Below the pieces are notes generated by a model that saw only the letters and a list, made by a program, of their open reading frames with translations, was not told the DNA's origin and ran no database searches. From NCBI GenBank assembly GCA_030035585.1, contig CM057469.1:20578501-20642500 (forward strand): DNA of 64,000 nt, written 5' to 3'. Shown here one piece after another: positions 22,960 through 35,566 of the stretch. Origin of the DNA: Dugong dugon (taxonomy: Eukaryota; Chordata; Mammalia; Sirenia; Dugongidae). How positions within the stretch are numbered: position 1 is the first letter of the stretch; each line of letters opens with the position of its first letter. The translations under genes were made by a program, and so were the position numbers.

Positions 22960-23904
22960 TTTTATTTCTCATTGTAAGCCCCATGCCTATTTGTGCCTGG
23001 AACATAACAGGTTGTCAATAACTATTAGTTAAATAAATGAATGTACAGAGATAAGAGAATTACTCTTAACTCATTCATAGTCTAATTATCTACAAAATGA
23101 AGGGAACAGACTGAGTCATTAAAGTCTTTTTGGCTCTTGATACCCACCAAACCTTTGTTCTTTACTGTCAGAGGCCCTCCCTTTGGTCTTTCATGCATGG
23201 CCTTTGAAACAAGGGAGACGAAAGAAAAACTGCTTTTATATATTTTATTGCTATTGTGGTTAAAAAGTGTCCTCTTAAAAATGCAAAGCTATATGAAGAT
23301 ACTCTCAACCACCATCAGTGAGGGTGAGGAGAGGTTATCATAGCAATCAGCATTTTAAAGAATCCCTTATTGCAGTTCCCTACTGAAGATACTCATTTAT
23401 ACTGATACATTTGTGGTCGTGTTGGCCTCTTCAGAGCTACAGTTTGATGTGCAACAGGGTAAACAGAGGCAATAACCCAGTTTCTTTTAGTGCAAATGAC
23501 TTTTGTAATGCCTTCTAAAATATTTTCCATTTTCTCTTCCTACTTTTTTTTCTTTTCTATTGCTCTTCTCTCTCTCTCTTTCTTTAATTGCTGGACAACT
23601 CTGGAAATATTCTCACTCCCCCAGCTGATAAGTCTACGGTATCCTAAAGTCAGCATTTAAAGACTTCAGATTTGGGGCTCTGCTCAGGAAAAATTCTCAG
23701 GAAGTCACATCTCTAGTACTATGTATTAGTAAGATATATATATATATATATACATATATATATAAACACACACATATATGTATGTATACATATTCACATA
23801 TAGATTTTTTTAATATAGATACTTGATACATCCATTAGTCTGTCTTGACTCCCCATTTAGACTAAAACATACCTGGTTCTTATTATATAAACCCTCGCAG
23901 GGCT
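22960..23904. other. Intron, largely unassigned
   Basis: A short L2/MIR-like 3' end (about 22968-23040, tcaataactattagttaaat) and a TA/CA dinucleotide repeat at 23731-23800. Nothing else I can name. Confidence 0.45.
23731..23800. repeat. (TA)n/(CA)n microsatellite
   Basis: Alternating ta repeats merge into cacaca and then atgtatgtat. A likely length polymorphism. Confidence 0.85.
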
Positions 23905-24122
23905 TAAATCGGAGTCCCTGGGTGTCGCAGATGGTTAAGCACTTGGCTACTAGCTTTTCAGCTTGGTGGTTCGAATCCACTCAGGGGTGCCTCTGAAGAA
24001 AAGGCCTGGTGATTTGCTTCTGAAATGTCACAGCCATGAAAACTCTATGGAGCAGTTCTACTCTGCACACATGGGGGTCATCGTCAGTCAGAATTGACTT
24101 GACGGCAACAGGTTTGGTTTTA
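23905..24122 (+). mobile_element. AfroSINE, variant B
   Basis: Starts gagtccctgggtgtcgcaga, then ggtggttcgaatccactcag, then the variant-B body (aggcctggtgatttgcttct, tctactctgcacacatgggg), then tail gaattgacttgacggcaaca. The body differs from the short form. Confidence 0.88.
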
Positions 24123-24442
24123 CTGGTTAGGGCTTCAATCACTATACACATAGCAGATATTCAGTAAATTAGGGAAGAAACAATGGCCATCTAACAACCC
24201 TTTTCTTCTGTGATTAAGTAAGGTTTAGAGACAACCTGAAAATGATAACCTAAAGTTTCTAATTCAAACCAGGATATGAAAATCATCTCTATGACTTCAG
24301 AAAACTTCTACGTTGAAAATTCTGCGCAAGCTAAAGAATAGTCCAATAGAAAAGGTAGCACTTGTACTGATGGGGTAATCTTTCTACTGGAACAATTCTT
24401 CCTCCTTCACCTTTTTAAGTCTCCCTAAAAGTTTATTTTTAC

Positions 24443-24605
24443 CTCCCCTTCTTCACTGCTGCCATTCTCTCTGAGAAGACAAGAGCATTCCCTTGTGGTT
24501 TAATGGGAATTTCAACCATAGATTGACTCATGATTTCTGAAGGCAGGCTAATGCTATTACTTGTAGGATTTATTAGCATGAAGACGGAGATTATTAAAAC
24601 TTCAG
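24443..24605 (-). other. Candidate cryptic exon, unproven
   Basis: The minus strand has acceptor CTCTCCACTTACAG and donor GGGGAG/GTAAAA, with one frame open throughout (LPSEIMSQSMVEIPIKPQ). I do not recognise the product. Entered in the phase left by the SDCCAG8 exon at 34326 (phase 0), it would meet a TAA after three codons. It would therefore be a poison exon rather than normal coding sequence, or simply chance. Confidence 0.2.
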
Positions 24606-25228
24606 CTGTAAGTGGAGAGATTCTATACAGACAGGAATTTCTCATTCCTCATAGGAAACTCCAGAAATTCTCGGTAATGGCTGAAGGAAGGCCAGAAATA
24701 AGGACACCACTGCTTTCTTGTCTTTTCCCTAAAAGTTAAAATTAGTTTAACAAATCCACTTAAGTATATACGGTAGCAGCAAAAAGAATTAAATTAACTT
24801 CACTATCTGTTAAAAAGAATAATATGAAAATCTAAACACGTTGTAATTTATTAACAATCATGAGTGGTCTACAGTTACATTTAGAATCTCTGTCTAAGGC
24901 AGTCTGTTTCACACTGGACTCCAGTGAGGGTCAGGGAAATATGCTGCGTTATCTGTGGAATCTCTAAGAGAATTTTTTAAAAATTTGTTTTCATTTTGAC
25001 AATTAAAAAAAAAAAAACTTAACAGGAGCATATTTGGGGTCATCTGAGTCGAGAGCTGCCATAACATTTCATTCTGTCCTGCATTTATGAGGGTGCCAAG
25101 TGAAACACTGAAAGTGAAAGCATTAACTATTGATGCCATATTTTGCAAACAGGAGTCCACTGATGGGATCACAAGTTCACACAGGTGAGAAACTCTGGCC
25201 AAGGATATCGAATTTCATAGATTTTGTC

Positions 25229-25378
25229 AGCTGCTAACCAAAAGGTCGGCGGTTCGAACCCACCAGCCGCTCCATGGGAGAAAGATGTGGCAGTCTGCTT
25301 CCACGAAGATTTACAGCCCTTGGAAACCCTATAGGGTCACTGTGAATCAGAACTGACCCGATGGCAGTGGGTTTGGCT
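25229..25378 (+). mobile_element. AfroSINE, long form, 5'-truncated
   Basis: Begins inside the A-box region (cagctgctaaccaaaaggtc), then ggcggttcgaacccaccagc, then gagaaagatgtggcagtctg, then tail gaactgacccgatggcagtg. Confidence 0.88.
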
Positions 25379-25379
25379 A

Positions 25380-28300
25380 CTCTAAAAATACTATCTTTGA
25401 CAGGTGCCTACAACCTTTCCAGCAAAAAACTTCATTCTTAATTCAAGATAGGGCTTTAATCCTTATTACAAATTAAACAATTCCTGTCTTGTAATTAAAT
25501 TCAACTGTTTAAAAGCTGAAACATTTTATCGTTCTATTATCGATCACAATGGAAAAAATATGATCCAAATTTTACTGCTGATGACAGTAAAATTTCATTC
25601 GTATAATCTTAACATAAGTGTTACTTTTATAAAATTAAAGTGAATAACTAGAAAATGTAGAAGGACACTTGAGATTCAATATCATTCTAATGATTTTATT
25701 AATGATATAATTCATAATTAAGAAAGACAGGGAAATATTTCTAGAATCATAGAAATTTAAAGCTAGAGAAAGCCTTAGATATCACTTATCTAAGCTTCTC
25801 ACTTCCTCAGGAGGTTAGCCTAATCAAGAAGCCAAGTCTTTAGACTCCCAGTCCATAGTTAAAGTAGTAACCTGTATACTCTAGGTTTTACCTTCCATCA
25901 TTAGTCATGAGGATATCTACAATAAATCATCAATTCTTTATTTCTAGAAAATTAATCCTACTTGAACTCTAACATTTTAATAAAATGACAGTTTATCATA
26001 TGTTATCTGAAATGTGAAAATCTTCTGAAATTTCCATTACATAGAAGATGCTACTAGGAAAATGAAAAATATATATAAAGATTCCCAAAATATAATATGA
26101 CTCCTGTGTCTAAGGATAGAGCATGCAGTATAAGAAGGCAATTATACTTGCATTTTGAGTCTTACAGAAGCCCCATTTCTATGGGCAATGTATTATAACA
26201 GAGATGTAGCACTTGAGATATTGAGGTCAGTTATACAAGAATGCTATGGAATCATAAGACACATACGTTCCTTGAACACATCCTACTTTCCTACCCTCCA
26301 ACTCCTTTGTTCAAGCTGCCATGTTGGACCTTTCAACCAAATGCTTCTCTCTCCCATCTATGCTGGGCAATATCTAACCATCCTCCAAGGATGTCATCTC
26401 TCCTTCTTCTAAAGCAACAAGTGAAGTTTAGGGAAAATGTTTCTAAAATTTTAAGTGTGTGTTCTCTTCAAAAGTGGATCTATTATAATTTTCCTTTGAA
26501 AGTACATGCGAATGGCCACATTAAAGTGATCATTATGAAGCCTAGGCAGCACTATGGAACAATGCTTAAGATAATGTGGAGTGAAACGAGCAAAAACCAT
26601 AATTATATCTAGGCTATGTTTACTACTTGCAAATATTGTATATGCATATGGACAAAAAGTGGAAGGTAAAACAGAAAAATGCAAACAGTTTGCTCTATTG
26701 GGTGATGGAATCATCGGCTTCTGGGAATGCGCTTATGTTTACATAATAAATATTGTTTTAAAGTGTTTACACATGTAGTAATTAGTAATATTTATATGGG
26801 TATTGGTGCTAATATTTCTGTATTGTAAAAAAGCTTATGTAGCTGTCCTATGCCTGTCAGCCTGCTTGCCCAAATTCGCAGGACTGCTGCCACCTGGTAG
26901 CTATCTAACTTGCAAACTTGGTGCTCGACAAGGCATTCTGCAAGGCTGGCAGGTTGGCCCTGGGAGTCTAAACTTCTAAAGTCACAATAAGCATGCACTT
27001 TTTTTTTTTTTAAAGAACAAAAATATGTATCATTTACTGAAACTGAAAATACAGCACAAACTACATTTCTTCAGGGGCAGTAGCAGATAAACCTTACAAC
27101 TTCCTTAAAAATACAAAAATATTCCTTGGGTTTGTTTACAGTTTTATAGTCCTATCCAAGGGCAAACATTTATTTCTAAATTCTTATTCCATAAGGCATA
27201 TTATTTCTAAATGGGCTTGTTTTATTTCCTACGTGTTCCCTTCACTGCTGAATAGACTTAACTGACTGTTTTGAGAGATATTGTTTATGCTTATACATTT
27301 TTAAAAAATAAATTATTGTGGTTGAAATAAATTATTTTCTGGAAAATTAGAGGACAAGTAAAAATTAGCAGGCTCTTTTTTGAGCATATCAATTTCTACA
27401 TAGTGTTTCTAAAAGGTGTATATATATTGCTGTCTAAAACCACAGCCCAAATCATTAACAAAGATACTAAATGCTAAATATTCCAAAAACCTTGGTATTT
27501 TTCACTGACTTGATTGTAAACTGTTCTTTTGTGTAAAAAAAAAATCAAACTTTAATTTTTCACAGCTAATTTTGTGAATTTACCAACAAATTATTGTTAA
27601 AAATGAAGAAACTAATTTGGCATGGTATTTTAGAAAAACAGTAAGTTCAGTAATTTAAGAGTTTCATTAAATGAGGATAATTTAAATTATTTGCATAATC
27701 CAATAAATCCTATTTGTCCCATTCAAGCATCACAGAGGACAGGAACAAAAGAGGCTGATTTATTAGACATACGCCAGGCTGATGAATTTTCTCAAAAATC
27801 TTGGGTAAGGCTGTGTAAGAACACAAATTTATCTAAGTAGGCTGAACAATGCTTTAGGGCATATTTAGGGAAGATGCTATTAAAAAAAAAAAAAAAAAGC
27901 TTTATTGCATCACACACACTGAACCAGATTCTCCCTCTCATGGGCTGTAGCCAGCATGAAGTTCACACTACATTAATTTGCACTTGTCGATATGCTGCTT
28001 TGCAACTGTTCGTAAGACGCATTCATATGTGTACTCTGTCTCCTCAACTAGAATATAAACTCCCTAAGGGCAGGACCTGGATCTTCCGGTCATTACCCCT
28101 ACAGTGTCTAGTGTACTGGTCTGGGTAAGCCAGGCCCCTCTAACAACTGTTGTCTGAGTGAGGAGCAGGGAAAGGAATGTGCTAAGCCTTACAGCACTGA
28201 AAGATGGTGTGATGAACACTGGAGAGCTTCTCTGTCATCACCAGGACAGAGTGATTACATGTGCTGAAGGCATGCACAATGGCCCCTCTCCCAGTCATTT

Positions 28301-29573
28301 TTTAGAGACAGAAGTGAGACTGCAGGTGGTGGATGGGTAAGTCTCTAAAGTCTAGCTCTCAAGAAGCCACCATTATATCTCAATATATTCCCGAAAAGCC
28401 TGCTTAAGAGAGCACATAGCTTTACAAACACAAAGCAGAGAATACAGCTGAACAGGAGTCGACTTTCCTTTCATTGCAGGTGCTAGATTACAAGTAGAAA
28501 AGACTGCTGTTATCCACTATTAACAGGTACAATGATATAATTCTAGGAAGTTTCCAGAATCAAGTAGATGACAGTGGACCTCCAGAGGTCCAGTAGCTGG
28601 TTCTTCAGGTAAAAAGTATATTGTTGCTACTATTTAAAAACTTCAGTGACGAAAGTTGCATGGTGTGTTGTACTAATCTACTTAAATCTTTTTACAGTCA
28701 GAAAGTTCTTATTTCGGATTATTGTGATTTCCAGTTGCTGTTATTATTTTGTTCTTGTTCTTTCCATATTGAAGATCATGAAAGATGATTAATTTTCTCC
28801 TTGAAATAATGTGTCAAGTCCTTGAAGATAGTGAAGTAATTTTTCAGTCTTCTCTAAGTAAAAAGATACAATTCTTCAACTTTTCTTTATTGCTTTTATT
28901 TCTCTGGCCTTAAAAAATCTGTCTTATAAAAGCCTTGCGGGACTTCCGCTCATCTTACACAAAGCCATATAAAATAGACTCACTTCTCCCAACAAACCAT
29001 CCAGTTAATTCAACTAAACTTAGTCATTCCTGTGTTAATACAGCCCATACTTAACGTCAGTATTAAATTGCTGGATCACACTGCTGTAGATATGAGCAAT
29101 CCTCAAATTCTTTTTTGCCCTAATTTTTCTAGCCAAATTTTTCTAATCTATTTATTTCGTATATGTGCTCCACCCTTAAATATTTACTTTGATTACTCCA
29201 TTAAGGGAATTTTGAACTTCAGTGCTCCCTACTCAATAGTAGTCATAACTTCAAATTTATAACATATACAGTACTAGTATGTAAGCCTTCTATACCATTC
29301 TTCTTACCTATGGGAGGAAAAACGGTACCAACCTAAAAAGAAAATGGTAAATATAAAACAATACTATCAAGCCATGCACCACTAATAATGGCACTATAGT
29401 CAGTTATACACTCACCTGATGACTCAGAGACCAGGGATATGGCACATTTGCTGTACTACAAGATACTCAAAAACCATTATAATTTAAGATTGATGGGTCT
29501 TCATACTTAAAGCTCCACAGTCTAGTAAGTCAGGGGAAGCTTAAAAAATACAGCTGTATTTCTATACTTAGGG
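25380..29573. other. AT-rich intron, few remnants
   Basis: Weak L2-like stretches at about 26270-26420 and 28020-28150 (tagaatataaactccctaag). T- or A-runs at about 27001 and 27880. The segment 26830-27000 is somewhat GC-richer and unassigned. No exon candidate. Confidence 0.45.
28020..28140 (+). repeat. L2 LINE 3'-end fragment
   Basis: The motif tagaatataaactccctaag is followed by ggcaggacctggatctt, the usual L2 3' end. Diverged. Confidence 0.6.
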
Positions 29574-29793
29574 CAGGAGTTGGCAAACTTTTTTTGTAAA
29601 GGGTCAGACAGTAAGTATTTTAGGCTGCGTAAACTATATGGTCTCTGCCACAACACCACAACTATGCCATTGTAGCAGGAAAGCAGCCATTGACAAGACG
29701 TAAATTAATAGGTGTGACTGTGTTCCAATAAAACTTTATCTGTAAAAGGCAGCAGGCCAGGTTTGACCCATGGCTGGTGGTTTGCCAACCCTG
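29574..29793 (+). mobile_element. hAT-Charlie non-autonomous element (MER1-group-like)
   Basis: The ends caggagttggcaaac and gtttgccaaccctg are inverted repeats. The interior holds taaagggtcagacagtaagt, gtctctgcca and gttccaataaaactttatct, a familiar placental Charlie-type family. I see no clean 8-bp duplication. Confidence 0.85.
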
Positions 29794-29799
29794 TTTCAC

Positions 29800-31368
29800 A
29801 GACACAGTGTGCATGGACATGTTAAATATGCATGCATGTCTGTATATCTACATTAGCAGACCAAATCTCTGCTTGCCTATCCCGTAGCCAGGGCAGCTTC
29901 ACAGGGAGGTGACAAGCGCAGTCACATAGGGCTTCCTGTTCAGAAAAGCCCTGTGTTTGCAGTTTAATGCCCTGTGGTTGAAGTCTTAAAATTCTTAATA
30001 ATTTTATCTTGGAATATGTGTTTTGTAAGTAAAGTCTAATGGAACAATGGAACATTCCCTGGGAGCTGGGAGCTTGATTCTCCTGTGGCCCTGCCTCTCC
30101 ACTGCCTTCCTGCAGCCTGGGGCAGTTCTCAGACACTTCTTCCCCACTCAGCTTCCTTCTTTCTGGCCCCACTGACTATTGCTACCCTCCACCCAGGGTG
30201 GAGACTAGGTCATGTTGGTTATGGGAGTAGGTAGAGGGGCGGTGTGTCTTCTGCCCTTGTTTTTTGCTGCTGGTGGGTGGCAGGATGTGAACCTGGGTAT
30301 GCACACCCCTGACCATCCTTGCCCCAGGATGGCAACAACACAGTGCACTCAGTAGGCAGCTTGGGGCCGAGCCTCTTGCACACCCCTAATACAGGTACCA
30401 AGCGTGTTCTAGTGCAATCTCTTGGAGGTCACTGGTCTGGAGGCCTTGGGAAGGGAAGGCTGACTTTCCCACCCCCAGTTGGGTCACAGTGTATAGGTCC
30501 AGTAGCCGGCAGAAGGGGGAACTCAGAAGTAGCTAATGGGCCACATGTGCATGCCCAGCCATGGGGCAGACCCCCAGGCACTTGCGGGAAGTCTGTACTT
30601 GCCCCTGAGTATCCCTGTGCCAGAGGGAACCAGACATTTCAAAAGCAAACAAAAAACACCATGACAAGTCAAGAGAAAGACTGCAGAAGAAAGAAAAAAG
30701 TTTTATATTTTAGTACCTTTACCAGCTTTTTTTTTTTTTTTTTTTGTCTTTTTTGAACAAGAGGCCTGTATTTTCTTTTTGCTCTAAGTCCTGGTCAAAG
30801 GTTAAGGGATAAAAAGAATCATCTTCTGAGATTCGTCTACCAAAATGGAGGTTGACAAAGAAAATTCCACTCGTGCATCTTTCAGTTCAGAGTCAGCTAA
30901 CCCTTGTAATGCCAGGGTAAAGCAGGGCTTCCCACAACATTCCTAACTCTCAAATGTACAGCTCTGAAATTATTATGCATTTTGGTTTCAGACTCTAAGG
31001 GGCTGCTTTCTGGATATGATAATCCAGAATGCTGCATGGTAACCATTTCTCCTAAAGAGTTTGCTACAGGATTAATTCATATTTCTTTAGAATGACTATA
31101 AGCCATCCTATAAATATAGGGCACAATCACAATATTATATATGAAATTTAATAAGACAACAATAGGCAAAGAAAGTTGAAATTTTACTGAGATTTCCCTT
31201 TATTTCCTACTGTAACAAGGCAATACCATATCATTCTAACATACAAAAGTATATCTATTTTCCTGATTTGAATAAATCATCTACAAAATAAGTATTTCTT
31301 AAGACAGTCAAGGAGATTTGAATATCGGCTAGGCATTATATGATATTAAAGAATTATTGTTAATAATG
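29800..31368. other. Intron with GC-richer segment
   Basis: About 30040-30650 is GC-richer than its surroundings and has several short open frames on both strands. None resembles a known protein and I see no splice pair. It may be an old LTR or other element. A T18 run lies near 30725. Confidence 0.35.
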
Positions 31369-31479
31369 TTAGGTGTGATAATGACAGTATTTATGTAAAC
31401 AATTCCCTTTATAGATACACACTGAAGTTCTGATGGGTGAAATAACATAATGTCTGAAAACTGCCTTAAAAACTTCACT

Positions 31480-31592
31480 AAAAGATGAAGAAGAGCTGGA
31501 GGAAGAAAACAGAGAAGAAAAGGAAGAGGAAGAAGAACAAGAGGATGACAAAGAAGACAAGGAAGACGGAGAAGACAAAGTAGAGAGAGAAA
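31480..31592. repeat. Purine-rich low-complexity tract
   Basis: GAA/GAG/GAC-rich sequence. Read on the plus strand it encodes a run of E, D and K residues, but no upstream exon signal supports a gene. Probably a degraded trinucleotide repeat. Confidence 0.7.
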
Positions 31593-31599
31593 TGTGACA

Positions 31600-34325
31600 C
31601 AGATGGAATTAAATGGGCAAAATGATGAACCTAGGTGATGGAAATGTGGGAATCCATTGCAATATTCCCTTTACCCTTATATGTATTTTTAAATTTCCAT
31701 AACAGAGTGTTTATGTGTGCATATCTATATATGTATGTGCTTTATATGCATGTATGTGTATCTGTGTGTATACACGTTGCCTACAAAATATTTCTAATAA
31801 AAATCAGGGCACAGATTTCTCATTCTCCATACCAAATGTCTTTTTTTGTGTGTGCAACAAGCATCCTCTGAGGTTGACAGGAGCTCTGTAAGCTGAAGAG
31901 ATACAAAGGAGTTGATGGGAAGGATAACCCAACCATCAGTTCCTGACACGATGTAAAAAAGAAAAGGAGAAACCGGGAGGAATAGACTGCCATTGTTACT
32001 CTCCTAACCTTTCCTTCTAATTACGCCAGAGTCATGGCTCAGGTCACAAGGAAAATGATTTTGGTGGTCAACCATTTGCCCTATTTTGTCTACATCAAAA
32101 AAGCTCTTGTTCCCACCACATTCCAATCTCACAGTTTCCCACTTAGTTTATAAATGTATCAAGTGGTGAGATTAACTAGAATATGGGTAAAGTGACTATA
32201 TTATGAAGGGAACCCTGTTTATAAACCTAGAGGTATCCTTCCTGTTGTTCTGAATTGCATGATATAGAGCACTTACAAAACTAAACACACTTTATATTGT
32301 TATAGGTATTTCAGACAAATGCTGACCATGCTCAGCTTTTAAAAGTTAAATGTAAATTTCTCTCTTGAGTGCAGATGGTGGCCAAGCAATGTAGCTCTTT
32401 GGTCTTACAGACAGAAGGTCAGGTCATGGCTGAAAGACCAAAGAACAATCACTGCTTTGGTAGTCCAAATCACCCATGGAATGAGACACCACTACTTTCT
32501 TTTCTGAAACTGTCTGTTCAATACAAAATAGTTACAAAGAGTACCTAGAAGATTTCCTCACTTTCTGTGCAAGAAAAAAGGTAACATCATAAACATCTTG
32601 TAAGTGTTCAGGGGTTTTATTCCTAATGCTATGACCCAAAAAGGCACATCTCCATGTAAAAAAAAACTTAATAAAAACCATTATGAAAACTGCTAATGGT
32701 TCACTATTGATCAGGAAATTTTTATGAAGGAAAACTGCTCTTTTTAAAATCCTGCCACTTTAGCTTTCATACCATTACTGGTTAATTAAAATGAAATATA
32801 GTGCTAAAAAATATTGCTAAGACTTCTAAACAGATTATCCATTTACAAGTGATGTAATATTCTTATAGTTCCTATAGGGTTTTTTCTCTAGAAAAGTATA
32901 ATGTAATTTTAAATAACTCAGAGAATTTTTCTTGCTGTATTTTTCTAGTTAGTCCAAAATATTATGCTGGCAGAATGCTGTAGAATACTACAAAAGGAAT
33001 GTAATAATGCCAGTGAGTATGCCAATATAATACCTTCTATAAAACAATTATATTATAAACAATATATATAAAACAATTATATTAAATCAGGAAAGAAAAG
33101 TTCTCTGTATTTGACTTGGTAGTCCTAGGCCTTCAGCACAGTAGAAAGGATTTTCAATTTCTCTACCGGGCACGCCCCCAACTGGATCAAATAAAATAGT
33201 TTCCCTATTTGTGCATGGTAACAATGAAAAAAATCTTCTAAAAACTAAAACCTTATTATAACACTTTGAATATAGTGGTACAAATGAAGAGCTTTATTTT
33301 AGGTGTCTGGATTTTAATTTAGTGGCAAGGACTTCAATTAACAACTTGAATGGTTTTTGGTACTAAATTTCATTTTCATATCACTTTCATTTTGAATATT
33401 TTTCTCATTGTTTTCACATTATTTGTCATAAAGAGTTGATTAGGTTAAAGGGAAAATGTGTTTAAAAAATATGATAAAAATCACTGAACTAGAAATACAT
33501 TTAAAATAAATTTACTTGGGGCTACATACTTTAAAACTGTAGTAATTTCTTTAAAATACTGACACTGGGAACTCAATCTTACTATTTTAATAAGAATAAA
33601 CAATCTGCTTTCATTGAATATTTAAAAAGTGAGCCTTCAATGTTCTCTATTGTCTTGTAAAAACAGTAAATCGGAAGTCAGTTTATTAGAACTGCCTCTC
33701 CAAAAACTTTATCCATGTTGTCAATCAAAATTGGAGTATCTAAATGATCTCACCAAAGATGTAACATAAAACATCTGCTCAAACCAAAATTGAAGTAAGT
33801 TGCATTTTTTCCCTAACATTTGTAATTTCACTGTATTCAGGCTGCCTGAGCAAAAGTATTCATGGTTATCTTAGTTAAAACTGGTTTCACTCTGCCAACA
33901 ATCAATTTGATTGACATATTTACATATCAACCCATCTCATCTTAGAAATTTTAAACTTTTTCATTTAAAATTGGATTCAAGTTGGCATCTTTCAAGAAGT
34001 TTACGTACGTATATTTTAGGTTCAAAATGTGCATTAGAACATTTTTTTCCTTTGTAAGTAATAGATCCACACACCCGAATGTAAATTTAGGACCTGTCAG
34101 ATTGGATGTTTACATGCATGCAGTTGTGGTGTTACCATTTCATATGAAAGGTGATAATTTCAGGCAACTGTAAATGAAACTCTTTTTAATAGTATAATCT
34201 GTATGGTTCCCTTGGTTAGATACAATAAAATGGAAAAAAACAACTAAGGAACAAAACCACATCAACTTTAGAAAGAACATTAGTTACGTGTTTAATCACT
34301 CTAGTCATCTTTTGTCATCTCTTAC
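31600..34325. other. AT-rich intron next to SDCCAG8 exon
   Basis: No clear repeat or exon. Scattered A/T runs and short TG/TA stretches near 31710-31780. Confidence 0.45.
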
Positions 34326-34442
34326 CTGATCTTTAATTTCAAGTTCCCTTTTAGTTTTTGTTCTGTACTCTCTGTGCTCCTTTTCTGCCTCATCCTTCTC
34401 CATTTTGGTTTTATTCAACTGATAGCGCGTTTCTCCACACAC
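34326..34442 (-). CDS. SDCCAG8: SDCCAG8 internal coding exon (fourth of four)
   Basis: This is a phase 0-0 exon of 117 bp (39 codons), between acceptor TCTAACAG and donor CAG/GTAAG. It encodes VCGETRYQLNKTKMEKDEAE, then KEHREYRTKTKRELEIKDQ. The block YQLNK..MEKDEAEKEHRE identifies SDCCAG8; a few conservative changes from human are as expected for another mammal. It continues the coiled-coil region towards the C-terminal domain. I did not find the next SDCCAG8 exon (expected to begin EIEKLR) anywhere in 1-34325, so the following intron is at least 34 kb within this window and runs off the left edge. Confidence 0.95.
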
Positions 34443-34839
34443 CTGTTAGATTGTAAAAACAAGATCAATAGCTGCAGGAATCTACCAGGCAATGCCCGCA
34501 GTTAGATCTTTTGGTGCCCCCTAGAGGTCATATAAATAAAGTACATTAGAAGTTTTCTAAGAATGGTGTTTTCTATTAGAAGAGTCTAAGTTTTGGAGAC
34601 AGTATCAGGGATTATCAAATCTAATAACTTCAAATTACAGATAAAAAATGCCTAACAAAGGAATTTAAGTAACGTGCTCAAGATTATTTTATGTAAAATA
34701 ACAATTTCAGTTGCATATTATCATCCAAAATGTACTATCAACCAAATCATAACTGGGTAAAATTATTCATTAAAATATTTAACAACATTATTATCAGCTC
34801 AAATTATTATGGTTAAATTAAATATTATAAAAGATAGCG

Positions 34840-34965
34840 AGAATGGTTGTACAACCTGAAGAATGTAATCAACATTACTGAATTATACATGTGGAAATAG
34901 AGATAGCATTATGTTTTGATATGTATATTTTTACCACAATAAAATTTTTTTAAAAATTAAATATT
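34840..34965 (+). mobile_element. L1 3'-end fragment
   Basis: ttgtacaacctgaagaatgt, then caacattactgaattataca, then ttaccacaataaaatttttt. This resembles the end of the L1 at 55480-56170 (about 56070-56160). Much 5'-truncated. Confidence 0.75.
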
Positions 34966-35075
34966 ATAAAATTTTCCTTGTAAGACTTCATCATTTAAGT
35001 ATTTAAGGAAATTTATAAAAGGATCTTTCTTTTTATCTGCCGATAGACTATACTACTGGTATTTAAGTGTACAAA

Positions 35076-35293
35076 AAACAAATAAACAAACCAAACCCAT
35101 TGCTGTCCAGTCGATTCCAACTCAGAGTGACCCCGTAGGACAGAGTAGAACTGTCTCATAGGGTTTCCAAGGCTGTAAATCTTTAGGGAAGAAGACTGCC
35201 ACATCTTTCTCCCATGGAGTAGATGGTGGGTTTGAGCCACCAACCTTTCAGTTAGCAGCGGAGCACTTTAACCACTACAACATCAGGGCTCCT
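35076..35293 (-). mobile_element. AfroSINE, long form
   Basis: Tail aaaccaaacccattgctgtc, then ccagtcgattccaactcaga, then the long-form body (ggctgtaaatctttagggaa, ctgccacatctttctcccat), then gggtttgagcc, ending atcagggctcc. tatttaa occurs near both ends. Confidence 0.92.
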
Positions 35294-35302
35294 TATTTAA
35301 AT

Positions 35303-35473
35303 ATACCAAACCAAACCCAACCCATTGCTGTTTAGTCAATTCCAACTCATAGTGACCCCATAGGACTGAGTAGAACTGCCCCATAGGGTTTCCAAGGAGC
35401 AGCTGGTAGATTCAAACTGCTGACTTTTGGGTTAGCAGCCAAGCTTTTATCTACTGTGCCACCAGGGCTCCAA
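35303..35473 (-). mobile_element. AfroSINE, short form
   Basis: Ten bases after the previous SINE and in the same orientation: accaaaccaaacccaaccca, then agtcaattccaactcatagt, then gccccatagggtttccaagg, then gccaccagggctcc. Its 5' end abuts an A-run and the tRNA-Leu remnant. Confidence 0.92.
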
Positions 35474-35489
35474 AAAAAAAAGGTTGTCA

Positions 35490-35566
35490 TGTCAGGAGTG
35501 GGATACAAACCCATGCCTCCAGGGGAGACTACAACCTGAATACCACACCTTAGACCACTCGGCCAT
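35490..35566 (-). pseudogene. tRNA-Leu(CAG) pseudogene
   Basis: The minus strand reads GGCCGAGTGGTCTAAGG (A box and D arm), then an anticodon loop with CAG (TTCAGGT), then the variable arm AGTCTCCCCTGGAGG, then the T arm GGGTTTGTATCCCAC, ending TCCTGACA. The T-loop GTTCGAATC has become GTTTGTATC. The 5' acceptor strand, expected to be GTCAGG, is replaced by TTTAAA-type sequence, so the acceptor stem cannot form. Downstream is TGACAACC and then T10, like a Pol III terminator. Not a functional tRNA gene. A DNA-level copy seems likelier than a retrocopy because no A-tail follows the tRNA sense strand. Confidence 0.85.

Noticed and set aside
30319..30756. 145-codon plus-strand ORF as a gene
   Set aside because: No family resemblance, it ends in a T-run encoding poly-F, and it lacks splice or conservation evidence.
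31440..31597. Acidic E/D/K-rich frame as the tail of a protein
   Set aside because: The DNA is a purine trinucleotide-like tract; a stop precedes it closely and no acceptor is convincing.
1..34325. The next SDCCAG8 exon
   Set aside because: I looked on the minus strand for a block encoding the expected EIEKLR start and found none; it probably lies beyond the left edge.
35490..35566. Functional tRNA-Leu gene
   Set aside because: The 5' acceptor strand is lost and the T-loop is altered, so the cloverleaf cannot form.
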